NCBI GenBank assembly: GCA_963720885.1
Contig: CAVRGW010000006.1
Span: 186,001-250,000 of the forward strand
Source: DATLLN01 sp963720885
GTDB lineage: Bacteria > Actinomycetota > Thermoleophilia > Gaiellales > JAICJC01
DNA: 64,000 nt
Reading direction: 5' to 3'
In this document: positions 44,768-53,375 of the stretch, in pieces
Layout of the letters: every line of letters begins with the position of its first letter
How positions within the stretch are numbered: position 1 is the stretch's first letter
Notes under the pieces: generated by a model
The model's input: the letters and a program-made list of their open reading frames with translations, nothing else
Database searches by the model: none
What the model was told of the DNA's origin: nothing
Translations under genes and position numbers: made by a program

Positions 44768-46248
44768 TGCCGCCTGCCATGCCTGACGCCCTGATCCTCG
44801 ACGACCGCCTGGCCCTCGCCGGCGTGGTGGCCGTCGCCCGTGACCGCCGCCCGGTGGCGCTCGCGCCGGCCGCCCGGGAGCGGATCGCCGCCGGCCGCGA
44901 TGTCACCGCCGCGCTGCTCGCCCGGGGCGAGCGCGTGTACGGGTTGACCACCGGCGTCGGCGCGCTCAAGCGGGTGGCGGTCGGCGAGCGCGACCAGGCG
45001 ACGTTCAACCGGCTGCTGCTGCTCTCGCACCGCACCGGCACCGGCCCCGACGCCCCGGATGACGTCGTCCGCGCAGCGATGCTCGCGCAGCTGGCCGGCT
45101 TCGGCCGTGGGCGCTCCGGCGTCCGCCCCGAGCTGGCCGACCACCTGGTGGCAGCGCTCAACGCCGGCCTGGCGCCACGCGTGCGGACGACCGGCTCGCT
45201 GGGCCAGTCCGATCTGGGCCCGCTGGCCGACCTGGCGGAGGCGCTGACCGGCGACGGCGCGTGGGCCGCGGAGCTCGACCGGCTGGGACTCGAGCCGTGG
45301 CTGCCCACCGACAAGGAGGCGCTGGCCTTCGTCAACTCGAACGCCTTCACGCTGGGCTGGACGGCGCTGGCGCTGGCCGGCGTCGAAGCGCTGCTGGACG
45401 CGTTCGACCTGTCGGCGATGCTCACGTTCGAGGGAATGGTCGGCAACGTCGAGGCGCTCGATCCGGCGATCGCCGACGCCCGGCCGGTGCCGGGCCTGGC
45501 CGCGCAGATCGACCGGCTGCGGATGCTGCTCGAAGGCGGCACGCTGATCGAGGGCGGCCTGCACCGCGAGCTGCAGGACCCGCTGACGATGCGTGTCGTC
45601 CCGCAGACCCACAGCGCCGCGCGCGTCGCGCTCGAGCATGCCGTCACGATCGTCGAGGCCGAGCTTGTCGCCTCACATGACAACCCGTCCATAGCCCCGG
45701 ACGGCCGCGCGCTCTCCAACGGCAACTTCGACTCCGTGCCGTACGGGGTCGTCCTCGACTACCTGCGGCTGGCGCTGGCGCACGTCCTCACCGCCTCGTG
45801 CGAGCGGGCGAACAAGCTTGTGTACTCGGCGTTCAGCGGCCTTCCCACCGGCCTGCGCGAGGACGACTCATCCATCCACGACGGACACGGCATCGTCGTC
45901 TACGGGGTGACGGCGGCCGCCGCCGAGGCGCGGCTGCTCGCCCAGCCGACGACGCTCGAGGTACCCACCACGAGCACCGCCGAGGGGATCGAGGACCGGG
46001 TGATCCCGACCACGCTGAGCGCACGCCGGCTCGCCGAGATGCACGACCTGGCGGCGTACATCGCCGCGGGCGAGCTGTACCTGGCCGCTCAGGCGGTCGA
46101 CCTGCGCGGCCGCAGCGGCGACCTCGGCTCAGGCACGCGCCGGGCGTACGAGCTGGTACGCGCGCACGCCCCGCGCCCAGCGCCGGGCGAGCCGCCCGTC
46201 GCCGACCTCGGCCCGCTTCAGCGGGCCCTTACAGCACCGTCAGGCTGA
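44764..46248 (+). CDS. Histidine/aromatic ammonia-lyase homologue without MIO triad
   Basis: 494-residue member of the HAL/PAL superfamily. The fold markers are all there: VYGLTTGVGALKRV (Tyr loop, residues 58-71), FVNSNAFTLGWTALAL, HRELQDPLTMRVVPQTHSAA, SHDNPSIAPDGRALSNGNFD and EDRVIPTTLSARRL. The segment that normally reads G-A-S-G-D-L and makes the MIO cofactor is G-Q-S-D-L here (residues 147-151, bases 45202-45216): Ala is Gln and the Gly is deleted, so MIO cannot form. The fold should still support an elimination, best with a good leaving group such as trimethylamine. ATG 44764 overlaps the previous stop. The end overlaps the convergent CocE gene by 20 bases. Confidence 0.88.
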   Translation: MMPPAMPDALILDDRLALAGVVAVARDRRPVALAPAARERIAAGRDVTAALLARGERVYGLTTGVGALKRVAVGERDQATFNRLLLLSHRTGTGPDAPDDVVRAAMLAQLAGFGRGRSGVRPELADHLVAALNAGLAPRVRTTGSLGQSDLGPLADLAEALTGDGAWAAELDRLGLEPWLPTDKEALAFVNSNAFTLGWTALALAGVEALLDAFDLSAMLTFEGMVGNVEALDPAIADARPVPGLAAQIDRLRMLLEGGTLIEGGLHRELQDPLTMRVVPQTHSAARVALEHAVTIVEAELVASHDNPSIAPDGRALSNGNFDSVPYGVVLDYLRLALAHVLTASCERANKLVYSAFSGLPTGLREDDSSIHDGHGIVVYGVTAAAAEARLLAQPTTLEVPTTSTAEGIEDRVIPTTLSARRLAEMHDLAAYIAAGELYLAAQAVDLRGRSGDLGSGTRRAYELVRAHAPRPAPGEPPVADLGPLQRALTAPSG

Positions 46249-47896
46249 CGTACGACGCGGACTCGCCTCCGGTCGCCAGCGTCTGGCGGTTGGTGCGGGT
46301 CTCGGTCGCGTCCCACGGGTTCTCGTCCGTGCCGGGGTGCAGCAGGAACACCGGGAAGTCGCTGGTTGCGACGTGCAGCCGCAGCCGCCGGCCCGGGCGC
46401 GACGCGGTGGCCGGTGTGCCCGAGGTACACCTCCGCGGCCGCCCCGCCGCCCGGCTCGCTCGACCACCTGCTGGCCGTAGAGCAGCGTGTGCGCCGGCCG
46501 TCCGGCCGCGACGTCGACGAGCTTGACGTGCAGGAAGATCGACGGCCCGTCGCCGCGCCACGCGCAGGTGCGCGACGACGCGGCCGGCGAGCGTCACGGG
46601 TTCGTCCCAGGCCGGCGTCGTGAACACCATCACGTCGGCCCGCGCCTCGACCTCGCGCTCGTCCGGGTACTCGAACACGCGCGGAGAAGGGATCGACGAG
46701 CGTCGACGGCACGGGTCCCCGCGGGTCGTGCGTCCAGGTCGCCTCGCCGCGCCGGGCCGGGCTCTGCGGCCAGCGACCCGCCGGGCGGCGTCGCCGCCGG
46801 CCAGCTCGGCGTCGGCGAGGTACAGCCGCAGCTCGGTGCGCCGGGCGGCGGCCAGCTCTCGGAGTCCTGCCAGCCCGACGCGCGGCAGGTGCCAGCGCAC
46901 GCGCGGCACGGCCGCCGGGTCGGCGCGGCCGGACAGGAAGGCGTCGAAGAAGTCGAGCGCCGGGCCCGAGGTAGCGCGGGAGCATCTGCTCCAGCGCGTC
47001 GTCGTGGCGTCGCGTGGTCGTCGCGCTCGGGGATCGGCGCGTTCTCGATCTGGTAGTTCTCGTGGTCGGTCGAGCCCGCGTGCAGGTACTGGAACGGCGC
47101 CGTCTGCGGGTTCCGCATCAGCGCCTCGTAGTCGAGCATGTGCGGCGGCGTGATGTTGTCGAACCAGCCGACGCCGTGCAGGGTCGGGATGCGCAGCACG
47201 TCGAACGGGTGTGTCGCCGGGGTAGACGGCGTGCCGCGGCGGCGCCGCGCGACCGTGCGAGCACGTAGTCGAACGACGCGCGAGCGCGTCCCGAGCGCCG
47301 GAAGCCCTCGTCGAACACCCCGGCCAGCGGCCGGCGAGCTCCAGTCGATCGGCCACTCGTTGGTGTTGTGGTCGGTCCAGTACTCCGCCAGGTAGTGGGC
47401 GCCGTAGAGCGGCGTCACGCCCTCGAGCCAGCGCGTCGATGTCGGCGATCGTCACGCGCGGGACGATCGCCTTCAGGGCCGGGTGGCCGCGACGCCACCG
47501 CGGCCCACTGCGTGAAGCCGTAGTAGCTGTCGCCCCACATGCCGACGTCGCCGTTCGACCACGGCTGCGGCGTGATCCACTCGATCGTGTCGTAGCCGTC
47601 GGGCACCTCGTTGACGAAGGCCAGCGGCTCGCCGTCCGGAGCGGAACTTGCCGCGCACGTCCTGCGGCACGAACGCGTAGCCGCGGGCGATGAAGTGCCG
47701 GGCGATGAACGGCATCCAGCAGTAGCGGCCGTTCTTGTCGTAGGGCAGCCGCACGAGCACGGCCGGGAACGGGCCGCTCGCCTCGGGCAGGTAGACGTCG
47801 GTGGCCAGCTCGACGCCGTCGCGCATCGGCACCATGTGCTGCGTCGCGCAGCGGATCGACCGGCGCAGGGCCCAGGATGTCGACGTTCACCGCCAT
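46229..47896 (-). pseudogene. CocE/NonD alpha/beta hydrolase, many frameshifts
   Basis: Second CocE-type serine hydrolase in the window (about 550 residues if repaired). From ATG 47896 the pieces in successive frames are MAVNVDILG, MVPMRDGVELATDVYLPEA, FVPQDVRGKFRS, GYDTIEWITPQPWSN, the nucleophile elbow GDVGMWGDSYYGFTQW, LKAIVPRVTIADI, LRIPTLHGVGWFDNITPPHM, STDHENYQIENAPIPERDDH and the C-terminal jelly roll VMVFTTPAWDEPVTLAG through HVATSDFPVFLLHPGTDEN. Roughly a dozen one-base shifts occur, about one per 100 bases, while the neighbouring 47933-48679 gene is intact. True decay or very poor local consensus are both possible. Confidence 0.8.
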
Positions 47897-47932
47897 GTGG
47901 CCGGGGACGCTCTCACGCGGCGGCGGACCGTG

Positions 47933-48679
47933 TCAACGCGCAACCACGTCGAAGCCGATCGGCGTCTCGGCGGCCCGCTCGCGCAGCCCCAGCCGGCCGC
48001 GCGTGCTGGCCTCGATCTCGTAGCGGAAGGCGATCGAGCGGCCCTCGATCGCGGGCGGCAGCGATGCCGGCAGGTCGAATGCGAACGCCGCCCAGTGCGC
48101 GCCCTCCCGCCACTCGACGTCCGCGCGCTCCTCCCACAGCGTGACGTGATGCCACAGCGGCGGGGCGTTGAGGTTGCGAAACCGGCCGCGTCCATCCAGC
48201 CGCCACGCCTCCTGGCACCGGCAGCCGACGGTCAGCTCGTCGGGCAGCCGGTCGCCGTTCGCATGCACCCGGCCCGCGACGTGGCCACCGCCCTGTACGT
48301 CGGCCTCGGCCAGCTCGATGTGGAACCGGCGCGCGCCGAAGCGGCTGATCAGCCGGTCGCCGAACTGCCCGCGGTCCTGCTCCGGGGCGTGCTCGAGCTC
48401 GGCGGTCAGCAGCACCTCCTCGACCGGGTCGTCCTCGGTGCGCCCGCGCGCATCCAGCTGCCGCAGCTCGTACGTCAGCGCACAGTCCGCGCCGCGCGTG
48501 GTGGGGGCCGATCCCGGCGGCACCTCCAGCTCGTACGCTCCGCGGCGGTCGACCTCGGCCTCGACCACGCGGGTCAGGCAGGTGCCCGCAGGGCAGGTCT
48601 CCAGGCGCACCAGAGCGACGCGGTCGGCGCCGACCGCCCTTCCTCGCAGCATCCCTCCCGGAGAGACCGGCGCCTGCAC
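47933..48679 (-). CDS. hypothetical beta-rich protein
   Basis: 248 residues, no signal peptide or TM segment, mostly beta strands: MLRGRAVGADRVALVRLETC, AEVDRRGAYELEVPPGSAP, YELRQLDARGR, RFHIELAEADVQGGGHVAGRV, WRLDGRGRFRN and RSIAFRYEIEASTRGRL. Two sandwich-like halves with a final FRYEIEAS strand recall arrestin-like/Spo0M proteins, but I cannot confirm this. Six cysteines, including CPAGTC and CRCQ. GTG 48679 has a strong GGAAGGAGG site. It sits between the TudS-like partner gene and the CocE gene on the minus strand, so probably in their transcript. Function unknown. Confidence 0.72.
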   Translation of the reverse strand: MQAPVSPGGMLRGRAVGADRVALVRLETCPAGTCLTRVVEAEVDRRGAYELEVPPGSAPTTRGADCALTYELRQLDARGRTEDDPVEEVLLTAELEHAPEQDRGQFGDRLISRFGARRFHIELAEADVQGGGHVAGRVHANGDRLPDELTVGCRCQEAWRLDGRGRFRNLNAPPLWHHVTLWEERADVEWREGAHWAAFAFDLPASLPPAIEGRSIAFRYEIEASTRGRLGLRERAAETPIGFDVVAR

Positions 48680-48720
48680 TCGCCTCCTTCCGCCGGCCGG
48701 TGGAACCGAATCCTAGTCGG

Positions 48721-49035
48721 CTATTCGGGAAGGTCGATGTGACCGCTGACGTCGCGGCCCGCCTCGCGCAGCGCGCGGCTGAAGCGCTCGGACTCCGGGT
48801 CGTCGCCTTCGGCGAGTACGACCAGGTACCCGTCGTCGATGAAGGTGACGACCTGGTCGACGATCGCCTCCATCCAGGCGTCGCGGGCGACCGGCACGAG
48901 CCCCGGCGGGCCCAGCGCGACCACGCCCCAGCCCTCATCGGCGAAGGCGCTCAGGTGATCGGTGCGGCCGTCCGCCGGATTGACCACGGAGTCCGGCACG
49001 ACCAGGATCCGCCGCGAGCGACCGTCACCGCGCAT
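48721..49035 (-). CDS. Small partner of TudS-like protein, copy 1
   Basis: 104-residue alpha/beta protein that I do not recognise. RRILVVPDSVVNPADGRTDH starts a Rossmann-like strand-loop, followed by WGVVALGPPGLVPV and a second strand GYLVVLAEGDDPES. It aligns along its length with the gene at 59947 (shared pattern N-P-x-x-G-x-x-D, W-G, D-Q-V, G-Y-x-x-V-L), which also follows a TudS-like gene. ATG 49035 lies inside the upstream gene, overlapping by 11 bases, so the two proteins are made together and may form a complex. Confidence 0.78.
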   Translation of the reverse strand: MRGDGRSRRILVVPDSVVNPADGRTDHLSAFADEGWGVVALGPPGLVPVARDAWMEAIVDQVVTFIDDGYLVVLAEGDDPESERFSRALREAGRDVSGHIDLPE

Positions 49036-49573
49036 CGGCGACCACCTCCCGCAGCTTGGCCATCTCCCGCTCCTCGTCGTAGTCGAGCAGGTCCTGGCCG
49101 ACGCCGACGACCTGGATCCGCGGTGCGTCCTGGGCGAGCATGACCAGCAGGATCTCGGTGAACAGCCCCGCGCCCGGGCGAACCGGATAGTCCTCGTCGA
49201 GCGGCTTGTCCGGCCGGCCGCCCCAGTCGTCGCTCGACGCCGTCAGCTCGACACCCATTGTCGGGCTGCCGTCGATGCCGACAAGCACAACGCGATCGCC
49301 CCGTTCCAGGTCGGCCCGGATCTGCGCGGCGAGCGGCGCAGCCAGCCGCTCGCAATGCGCGCGGAATGCTCGGGTGTCGTACTGCTCGCGTACCGCCCAG
49401 AACCTGCGGGTGCCGCCGAACGCGAGCTCGGGGCACGGCATCTGGCGGATCACGGCGCCGCGCTCGCGCAGCATCCCGACCACCGGCGACCAGACGCCCG
49501 AACAGCGGGCGCCCTCGTCGACCTTCGAGTTGGCGTTGAGCAGGCAGTGGGCCAGGTAGCAGATCGTCGTCAT
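49025..49573 (-). CDS. TudS/DUF523-like cysteine protein, copy 1
   Basis: 182-residue protein. AHCLLNANSK near residue 8, RQMPCPELAFGG near 44 and VGIDGSPTMGVEL near 98 mirror the C-L-L-G, C-P-E and S-P-S-C-G blocks of DUF523/TudS, where Cys residues bind a 4Fe-4S cluster that removes sulfur from thiouracil. Here the third block has Met instead of Cys, while Cys10, Cys24, Cys47 and Cys74 are shared with the second copy at 59400 and could be the ligands. ATG 49573 overlaps the dehydrogenase stop by four bases. Fe-S desulfurase or dehydratase activity is inference; family membership is by pattern only. Confidence 0.75.
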   Translation of the reverse strand: MTTICYLAHCLLNANSKVDEGARCSGVWSPVVGMLRERGAVIRQMPCPELAFGGTRRFWAVREQYDTRAFRAHCERLAAPLAAQIRADLERGDRVVLVGIDGSPTMGVELTASSDDWGGRPDKPLDEDYPVRPGAGLFTEILLVMLAQDAPRIQVVGVGQDLLDYDEEREMAKLREVVADAR

Positions 49574-50598
49574 GCCGCCACCAGCACGATCTTGCCGACA
49601 TGCCGGCGCTCGTCCATGTAGGCGTGCGCGGCCGCAGCCTCGCTGAGCGGGAATGTGCGGTCGACCGGGACGGTGATCCTGCCGTCCAGCGCCATCAGCA
49701 GGGCATCGCGGATCTCGTCGGGCGTGGCGACGCGGAAGCCGAGGATCCGGTGGCCGTGGCGGAAGAGCTCGATGATGTCGAGCGGCACGACCTCGCCCGC
49801 GTGGGCGCCGCAGGTGACCAGCCGGCCGTCGGCCGCCATCGCCGCCAGGTGCTCGGCGAACCGCGGCCCGCCGGTGGTGTCGACGACGGCGTCGACGCCC
49901 GCCCCGTCCGTCGCCTCGGCGACGGCCTCGGCCACCGGCACGTCGCGATAGCAGAAGACGACGTCTGCGCCCAGCTTGCGCACCGCCTCAACCTTGTCCG
50001 ACGAGCCAACGGATGCGATCACGCGCGCACCGGCGATCCGCGCCGCCTGGACAGCCGCGCCGGCGACCCCGCCGGACGCCGACGGCACCAGCACCGTCTC
50101 GCCCGGCCGCACCGCGGCCACCGAGACGACCATCGACCAGGCCGTCGAGACGACGCACTGGGCGGCCGCTGCGGTCACCACGTCATCCGCCGAACGCAGC
50201 GGCAGCACCGCCCGCGCGGGCACCGACACCAGCTCCGCGTAGCCGCCCCAGCGATCGGTGCCGAACACCACGAAGCGCTCGCACAGATCCGAGCGCCAGC
50301 GCCCGCAGGCGGCGCAGCGGCCGCACGCGTACTGCTGGTAGGCGGTCACCGCGTCGCCCGGAGCGATGCCCTCGACGTCGTCGCCGACCTGCTCGACGGT
50401 GCCGGCGAACTCGGCGCCCAGCACCCAGGGCATCGGGAACGGCCAGCGGGACGTGCCTGCGCGCGAGTCGAGGTCGCTGTGGTTCAGCCCGCACGCCTGG
50501 ACGCGGATCACCACCTCGTCGCGGCCGCACGCCGGGTCGTCGAGCTCCTCCCAGAGCATCACCTCGGGGCCGCCGTACTCACGGAAGGTCGCCGCCAT
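49570..50598 (-). CDS. Zinc-containing alcohol dehydrogenase family protein
   Basis: 342-residue MDR enzyme. VIRVQACGLNHSDLDSRAG (catalytic zinc Cys with the His-Ser-Asp), VLGAEFAGTVEQVGDDV, a structural-zinc lobe CGRCAACGRWRSDLC and the NAD(P) motif VLVPSASGGVAGAAVQAAR are all visible. ATG 50598 is preferred over the GTG one codon earlier. It lies between the racemase and the TudS-like gene in a coupled minus-strand operon, so it probably handles an aldehyde, alcohol or enone product of the ureide/hydantoin route. Substrate unknown. Confidence 0.9.
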   Translation of the reverse strand: MAATFREYGGPEVMLWEELDDPACGRDEVVIRVQACGLNHSDLDSRAGTSRWPFPMPWVLGAEFAGTVEQVGDDVEGIAPGDAVTAYQQYACGRCAACGRWRSDLCERFVVFGTDRWGGYAELVSVPARAVLPLRSADDVVTAAAAQCVVSTAWSMVVSVAAVRPGETVLVPSASGGVAGAAVQAARIAGARVIASVGSSDKVEAVRKLGADVVFCYRDVPVAEAVAEATDGAGVDAVVDTTGGPRFAEHLAAMAADGRLVTCGAHAGEVVPLDIIELFRHGHRILGFRVATPDEIRDALLMALDGRITVPVDRTFPLSEAAAAHAYMDERRHVGKIVLVAA

Positions 50599-50601
50599 CA
50601 C

Positions 50602-51321
50602 CTAGGCCTCCTCCATGCCGACGTACGCGATCTGCTCGGGATCGGCGTAGGCACCGGCCTTGCTCGTATGCAGGCCGCAGCTCCAGAGCGAGTAGGCGAG
50701 CATCGCGCCGAACGAGACGCCGTCGCACACCGGGACACCGGTCGCCTCCTGCACGGCGCGGGAGACGTCGGCCATGCCGCCGCACGCCAGGATCAGCGCC
50801 TCGGCCCCATGCCCGTCGACCAGCTTCCGGCCCGCCTCGACGATCGCCGGCGTCGTGTCCGGATGGTGGCTCCCCTGCTCCGACACCGGGATGTTGAGCG
50901 GGAGGATGCCGACGCACGACGAGCGCACGCCGCGGAACTCGAGCGCCTCCTCGAGCGCCGGGATGCCGCGGGGCAGCGTCGTCACGATGCCGAACCGCTT
51001 GGAGACCAGCGCCGCCGCGGAGTAGGCGGCCTCGCCGATGCCGACCACCGGGGCCGAGGTCAGCTCGCGGGCGGCGTCCAGCCCGGGGTCTCCGAAGCAC
51101 GCGATCAGGTAGGCGTCGTGGGGCTCCAACGATTGCACGAGCGCCGCCACCTCGGCCGCGGCGATCACCGCGTCGGCCTCGCTCTCGATCGACGACGGCC
51201 CGCGCGTGGGGTTGATCGCCGTCACGTCGCAGCCCTCGGGCAGCACGTCGCGGGCGACGCCGAGCATCGCCATCGTGTGCTGCTCATCGGTGTTCGGGTT
51301 GATCAGCGCCAGCCGGAACAT
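50602..51321 (-). CDS. Asp/Glu/hydantoin racemase family protein
   Basis: 239-residue cofactor-independent racemase. LALINPNTDEQHTMAM opens the family fold; two catalytic Cys lie in YLIACFGDPGLDAAREL and EALILACGGMADVSRAV. Similar proteins racemise hydantoins or allantoin, or isomerise maleate. ATG 51321 overlaps the amidohydrolase stop (TGATG); a GTG at 51324 is possible. With a cyclic amidohydrolase and a carbamoyl amidohydrolase in the operon, an allantoin or hydantoin racemase is the best fit. Confidence 0.88.
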   Translation of the reverse strand: MFRLALINPNTDEQHTMAMLGVARDVLPEGCDVTAINPTRGPSSIESEADAVIAAAEVAALVQSLEPHDAYLIACFGDPGLDAARELTSAPVVGIGEAAYSAAALVSKRFGIVTTLPRGIPALEEALEFRGVRSSCVGILPLNIPVSEQGSHHPDTTPAIVEAGRKLVDGHGAEALILACGGMADVSRAVQEATGVPVCDGVSFGAMLAYSLWSCGLHTSKAGAYADPEQIAYVGMEEA

Positions 51322-52727
51322 CACCCTGCCGCCGCCGCCCTGGCTGCTCCACCCAGCGAGTAGTCGTCATGGCACGACAGGAACCGGCCCGATCCAGGCT
51401 CGGCGACGATCTCGCCGTCCGCGTAGACCGTCTCGCCGCGAACCAGCGTGCGCACCACGCGAGCCCGCAGCGCCCGGCCGTCGAACGGCGACCACGGGTT
51501 CTTCGAGAACTGCTGGCTGCGGGCGTCGACGACCCACTCGGAGTCGAGGTCGAAGATCGCGATGTCGGCGTCGGAGCCGGGCAGCAGCGTGCCCTTGCGC
51601 GGGTAGAGGCCGGCGATCCGCGCCGGGTTGGTCGAGGCGAAGCGGGCGAACGCGTCGAGCGGCATCCCCCGCCGGTGATACGCCTCGTCGAGCACCACCG
51701 GCACCGTCTCCTGGATCACCTGGCAGCCGAGCAGCGCGTCGAAGATGTCCTCCCAGCCGCCCTCCTTCTCCTCCAGCGTGTAGGCGCTGTGGTCGGAGAT
51801 CAGGCAGTCCGCGGTGCCGTCCAGAACGTACGCCCACAGGCGCTCGACCAGCTCCCGCTCGCGCAGCGCCGGCGCGCAGACGCCGTAGGGCCCGAGCCGG
51901 ACGAGGTCGTCCAGGTCGAGCGTCAGGTGGTGCGGACAGATCTCCATCGACACCGGGCGGCCGCGCAGCTTCTCCTGCTTCACGAGCTCGGCGCTGACCG
52001 GGCTGGAGACGTGAACGATCTGGATCCGCACATCGGCGTGGGCGGCGAGGTAGAGCGCCCGGTGGACGGCCTCCTCCTCGACGAACGCCGGCCGCGACTC
52101 GTGGTGGGCCATCGGGTCGGTGCGGCCCGCGGCCTTCATCCGAGCGAGGCCGGCCTGCAGCAGCGAGTCGCTCTCGGCGTGCACCAGCACCAGGCCGCCG
52201 ACCGCCTTCACCTCGCGCATGCCGTCCAGGAACTCGGCGTCGGTGACGTGCGGGTACGAGGGGTCGGAGATCGGCATGAAGGCCTTGAAGCCGCCGGCGC
52301 CCTCCTCGTGCTGGCCCGCGATCTCGGGGATCGACGGCGCGGTCAGCGCGCCCCACAGGCCGAAGTCGATCACGACCTTGCGCTTGGCCATCTCCCGCTT
52401 CTCGACGTACAGCTCCCGCGTCGTCACCGGTGGATACGTCAGCGGATGTTCCATGATCGTGGTCATGCCGCCGGCGGCGGCCGACATGGTGCCCGTGGTG
52501 AAGTCCTCGCGCTCGGTATGGCCGGGATCCTCGAAGTGCGCATGCATATCGATTGCGCCCGGCATCACGACCAGCCCCGTCGCGTCGATCACCTCGTCGG
52601 CGCCGTTGCGGCCCGCGCCCTCGGCGATCGCGGCCACCCGGCCGTCCTCGATCACGACGTCGGCCTCGAACACGCCGTAGTCGGCGGCGACGGTGCCGCC
52701 GCTGATCACGACCCGCCGGCCGCTCAC
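51321..52727 (-). CDS. Cyclic amidohydrolase (allantoinase/hydantoinase type)
   Basis: 468-residue binuclear-zinc amidohydrolase. IDMHAHFEDPGHTEREDF holds the H-x-H metal site, GAGGFKAFMPIS the carboxylated Lys, LVLVHAES and IQIVHVSSP the two His, and CLISDHSAYTLEEK the catalytic Asp. The order and spacing fit allantoinase and dihydroorotase/hydantoinase. It opens cyclic ureides such as allantoin or hydantoin to the open-chain ureido acid, the substrate for the M20 enzyme upstream. GTG 52727 overlaps the TetR stop by four bases. A related but different copy lies at 60996. Confidence 0.9.
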   Translation of the reverse strand: MSGRRVVISGGTVAADYGVFEADVVIEDGRVAAIAEGAGRNGADEVIDATGLVVMPGAIDMHAHFEDPGHTEREDFTTGTMSAAAGGMTTIMEHPLTYPPVTTRELYVEKREMAKRKVVIDFGLWGALTAPSIPEIAGQHEEGAGGFKAFMPISDPSYPHVTDAEFLDGMREVKAVGGLVLVHAESDSLLQAGLARMKAAGRTDPMAHHESRPAFVEEEAVHRALYLAAHADVRIQIVHVSSPVSAELVKQEKLRGRPVSMEICPHHLTLDLDDLVRLGPYGVCAPALRERELVERLWAYVLDGTADCLISDHSAYTLEEKEGGWEDIFDALLGCQVIQETVPVVLDEAYHRRGMPLDAFARFASTNPARIAGLYPRKGTLLPGSDADIAIFDLDSEWVVDARSQQFSKNPWSPFDGRALRARVVRTLVRGETVYADGEIVAEPGSGRFLSCHDDYSLGGAARAAAAG

Positions 52728-53359
52728 GAGTCCTCCAGCATCTGCGCCAGCAGCGGCTCCGACACGCCCAGCGTCGCCATGTGGTGCACCAGCTGGCGAC
52801 GGGCCGCCGTCCAGCGGCCGCTCAGCGATGAGCGCAGCCCGAGGCCGTCGACCAGCCGGGCGAACACCGCGGCCTCGGTGGCGATGTCGAGATCCGCCCG
52901 GATCAGCCCGGCATCGCCGGCGCGCACCAGCGCGTCGCGGACGAACCGCTCCCAGGCGGAGTCCGAGTGGACGAGGTGCTCGGCGAAGTCGGCGTCACGC
53001 TCGGCGTACGTCCACATCTCCGACCACAGCCGCCACTCCGCGCGGTAGACCGGGTCGGTCGGGATCGACACGCGGACGAGGTTGACGAGGCCCTCCTCGG
53101 CCGTCGGCGCGGCGGTCACGGTGCGCTGGACGAGGATGTTCCACTCCTCGGCCGCAAAGGTGAACGTGCCGACGATGACGGCCGTCTTGTCGGGGAAGTA
53201 ATGACTGACGACACCGGTCGTGAACCCGCCCTCGCGGGCGATGTCGCGCAGCGTCGTCGCCTCCAGCCCCTGACGGACGATCACGGTCCGGGCGGCCACG
53301 CAGACCTCGCGGCGGCGGCGCTCGGATCGCTCTGACGGTGAGGCTGCAGGTGTCGTCAT
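52724..53359 (-). CDS. TetR family transcriptional regulator
   Basis: 211-residue repressor. Helix-turn-helix region: RREVCVAARTVIVRQGLEATTLRDIAREGGFTTGVVSHYFPDKTAVIVG at residues about 16-65. The C-terminal ligand-binding domain has WRLWSEMWTYAERDADFAEHL. ATG 53359 is chosen because the longer in-frame extension is within the upstream gene and has no family sequence. The start codon lies in an imperfect palindrome (53356-53373) that also occurs before the divergent SDR operon (54639-54656), so autoregulation and control of both operons is likely. Inducer unknown, perhaps a ureide. Confidence 0.88.
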   Translation of the reverse strand: MTTPAASPSERSERRRREVCVAARTVIVRQGLEATTLRDIAREGGFTTGVVSHYFPDKTAVIVGTFTFAAEEWNILVQRTVTAAPTAEEGLVNLVRVSIPTDPVYRAEWRLWSEMWTYAERDADFAEHLVHSDSAWERFVRDALVRAGDAGLIRADLDIATEAAVFARLVDGLGLRSSLSGRWTAARRQLVHHMATLGVSEPLLAQMLEDS

Positions 53360-53373
53360 AACGGTTGTAACGA
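53356..53373. promoter_or_regulatory. Operator candidate overlapping TetR start
   Basis: TCATAAC-GGTT-GTAACGA, an imperfect inverted repeat with 4-base spacer. Half-site TCATAAC is identical to that of the site at 54639. It overlaps the start codon of the regulator, a place where binding would repress its own expression. Confidence 0.5.
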
Positions 53374-53375
53374 GA

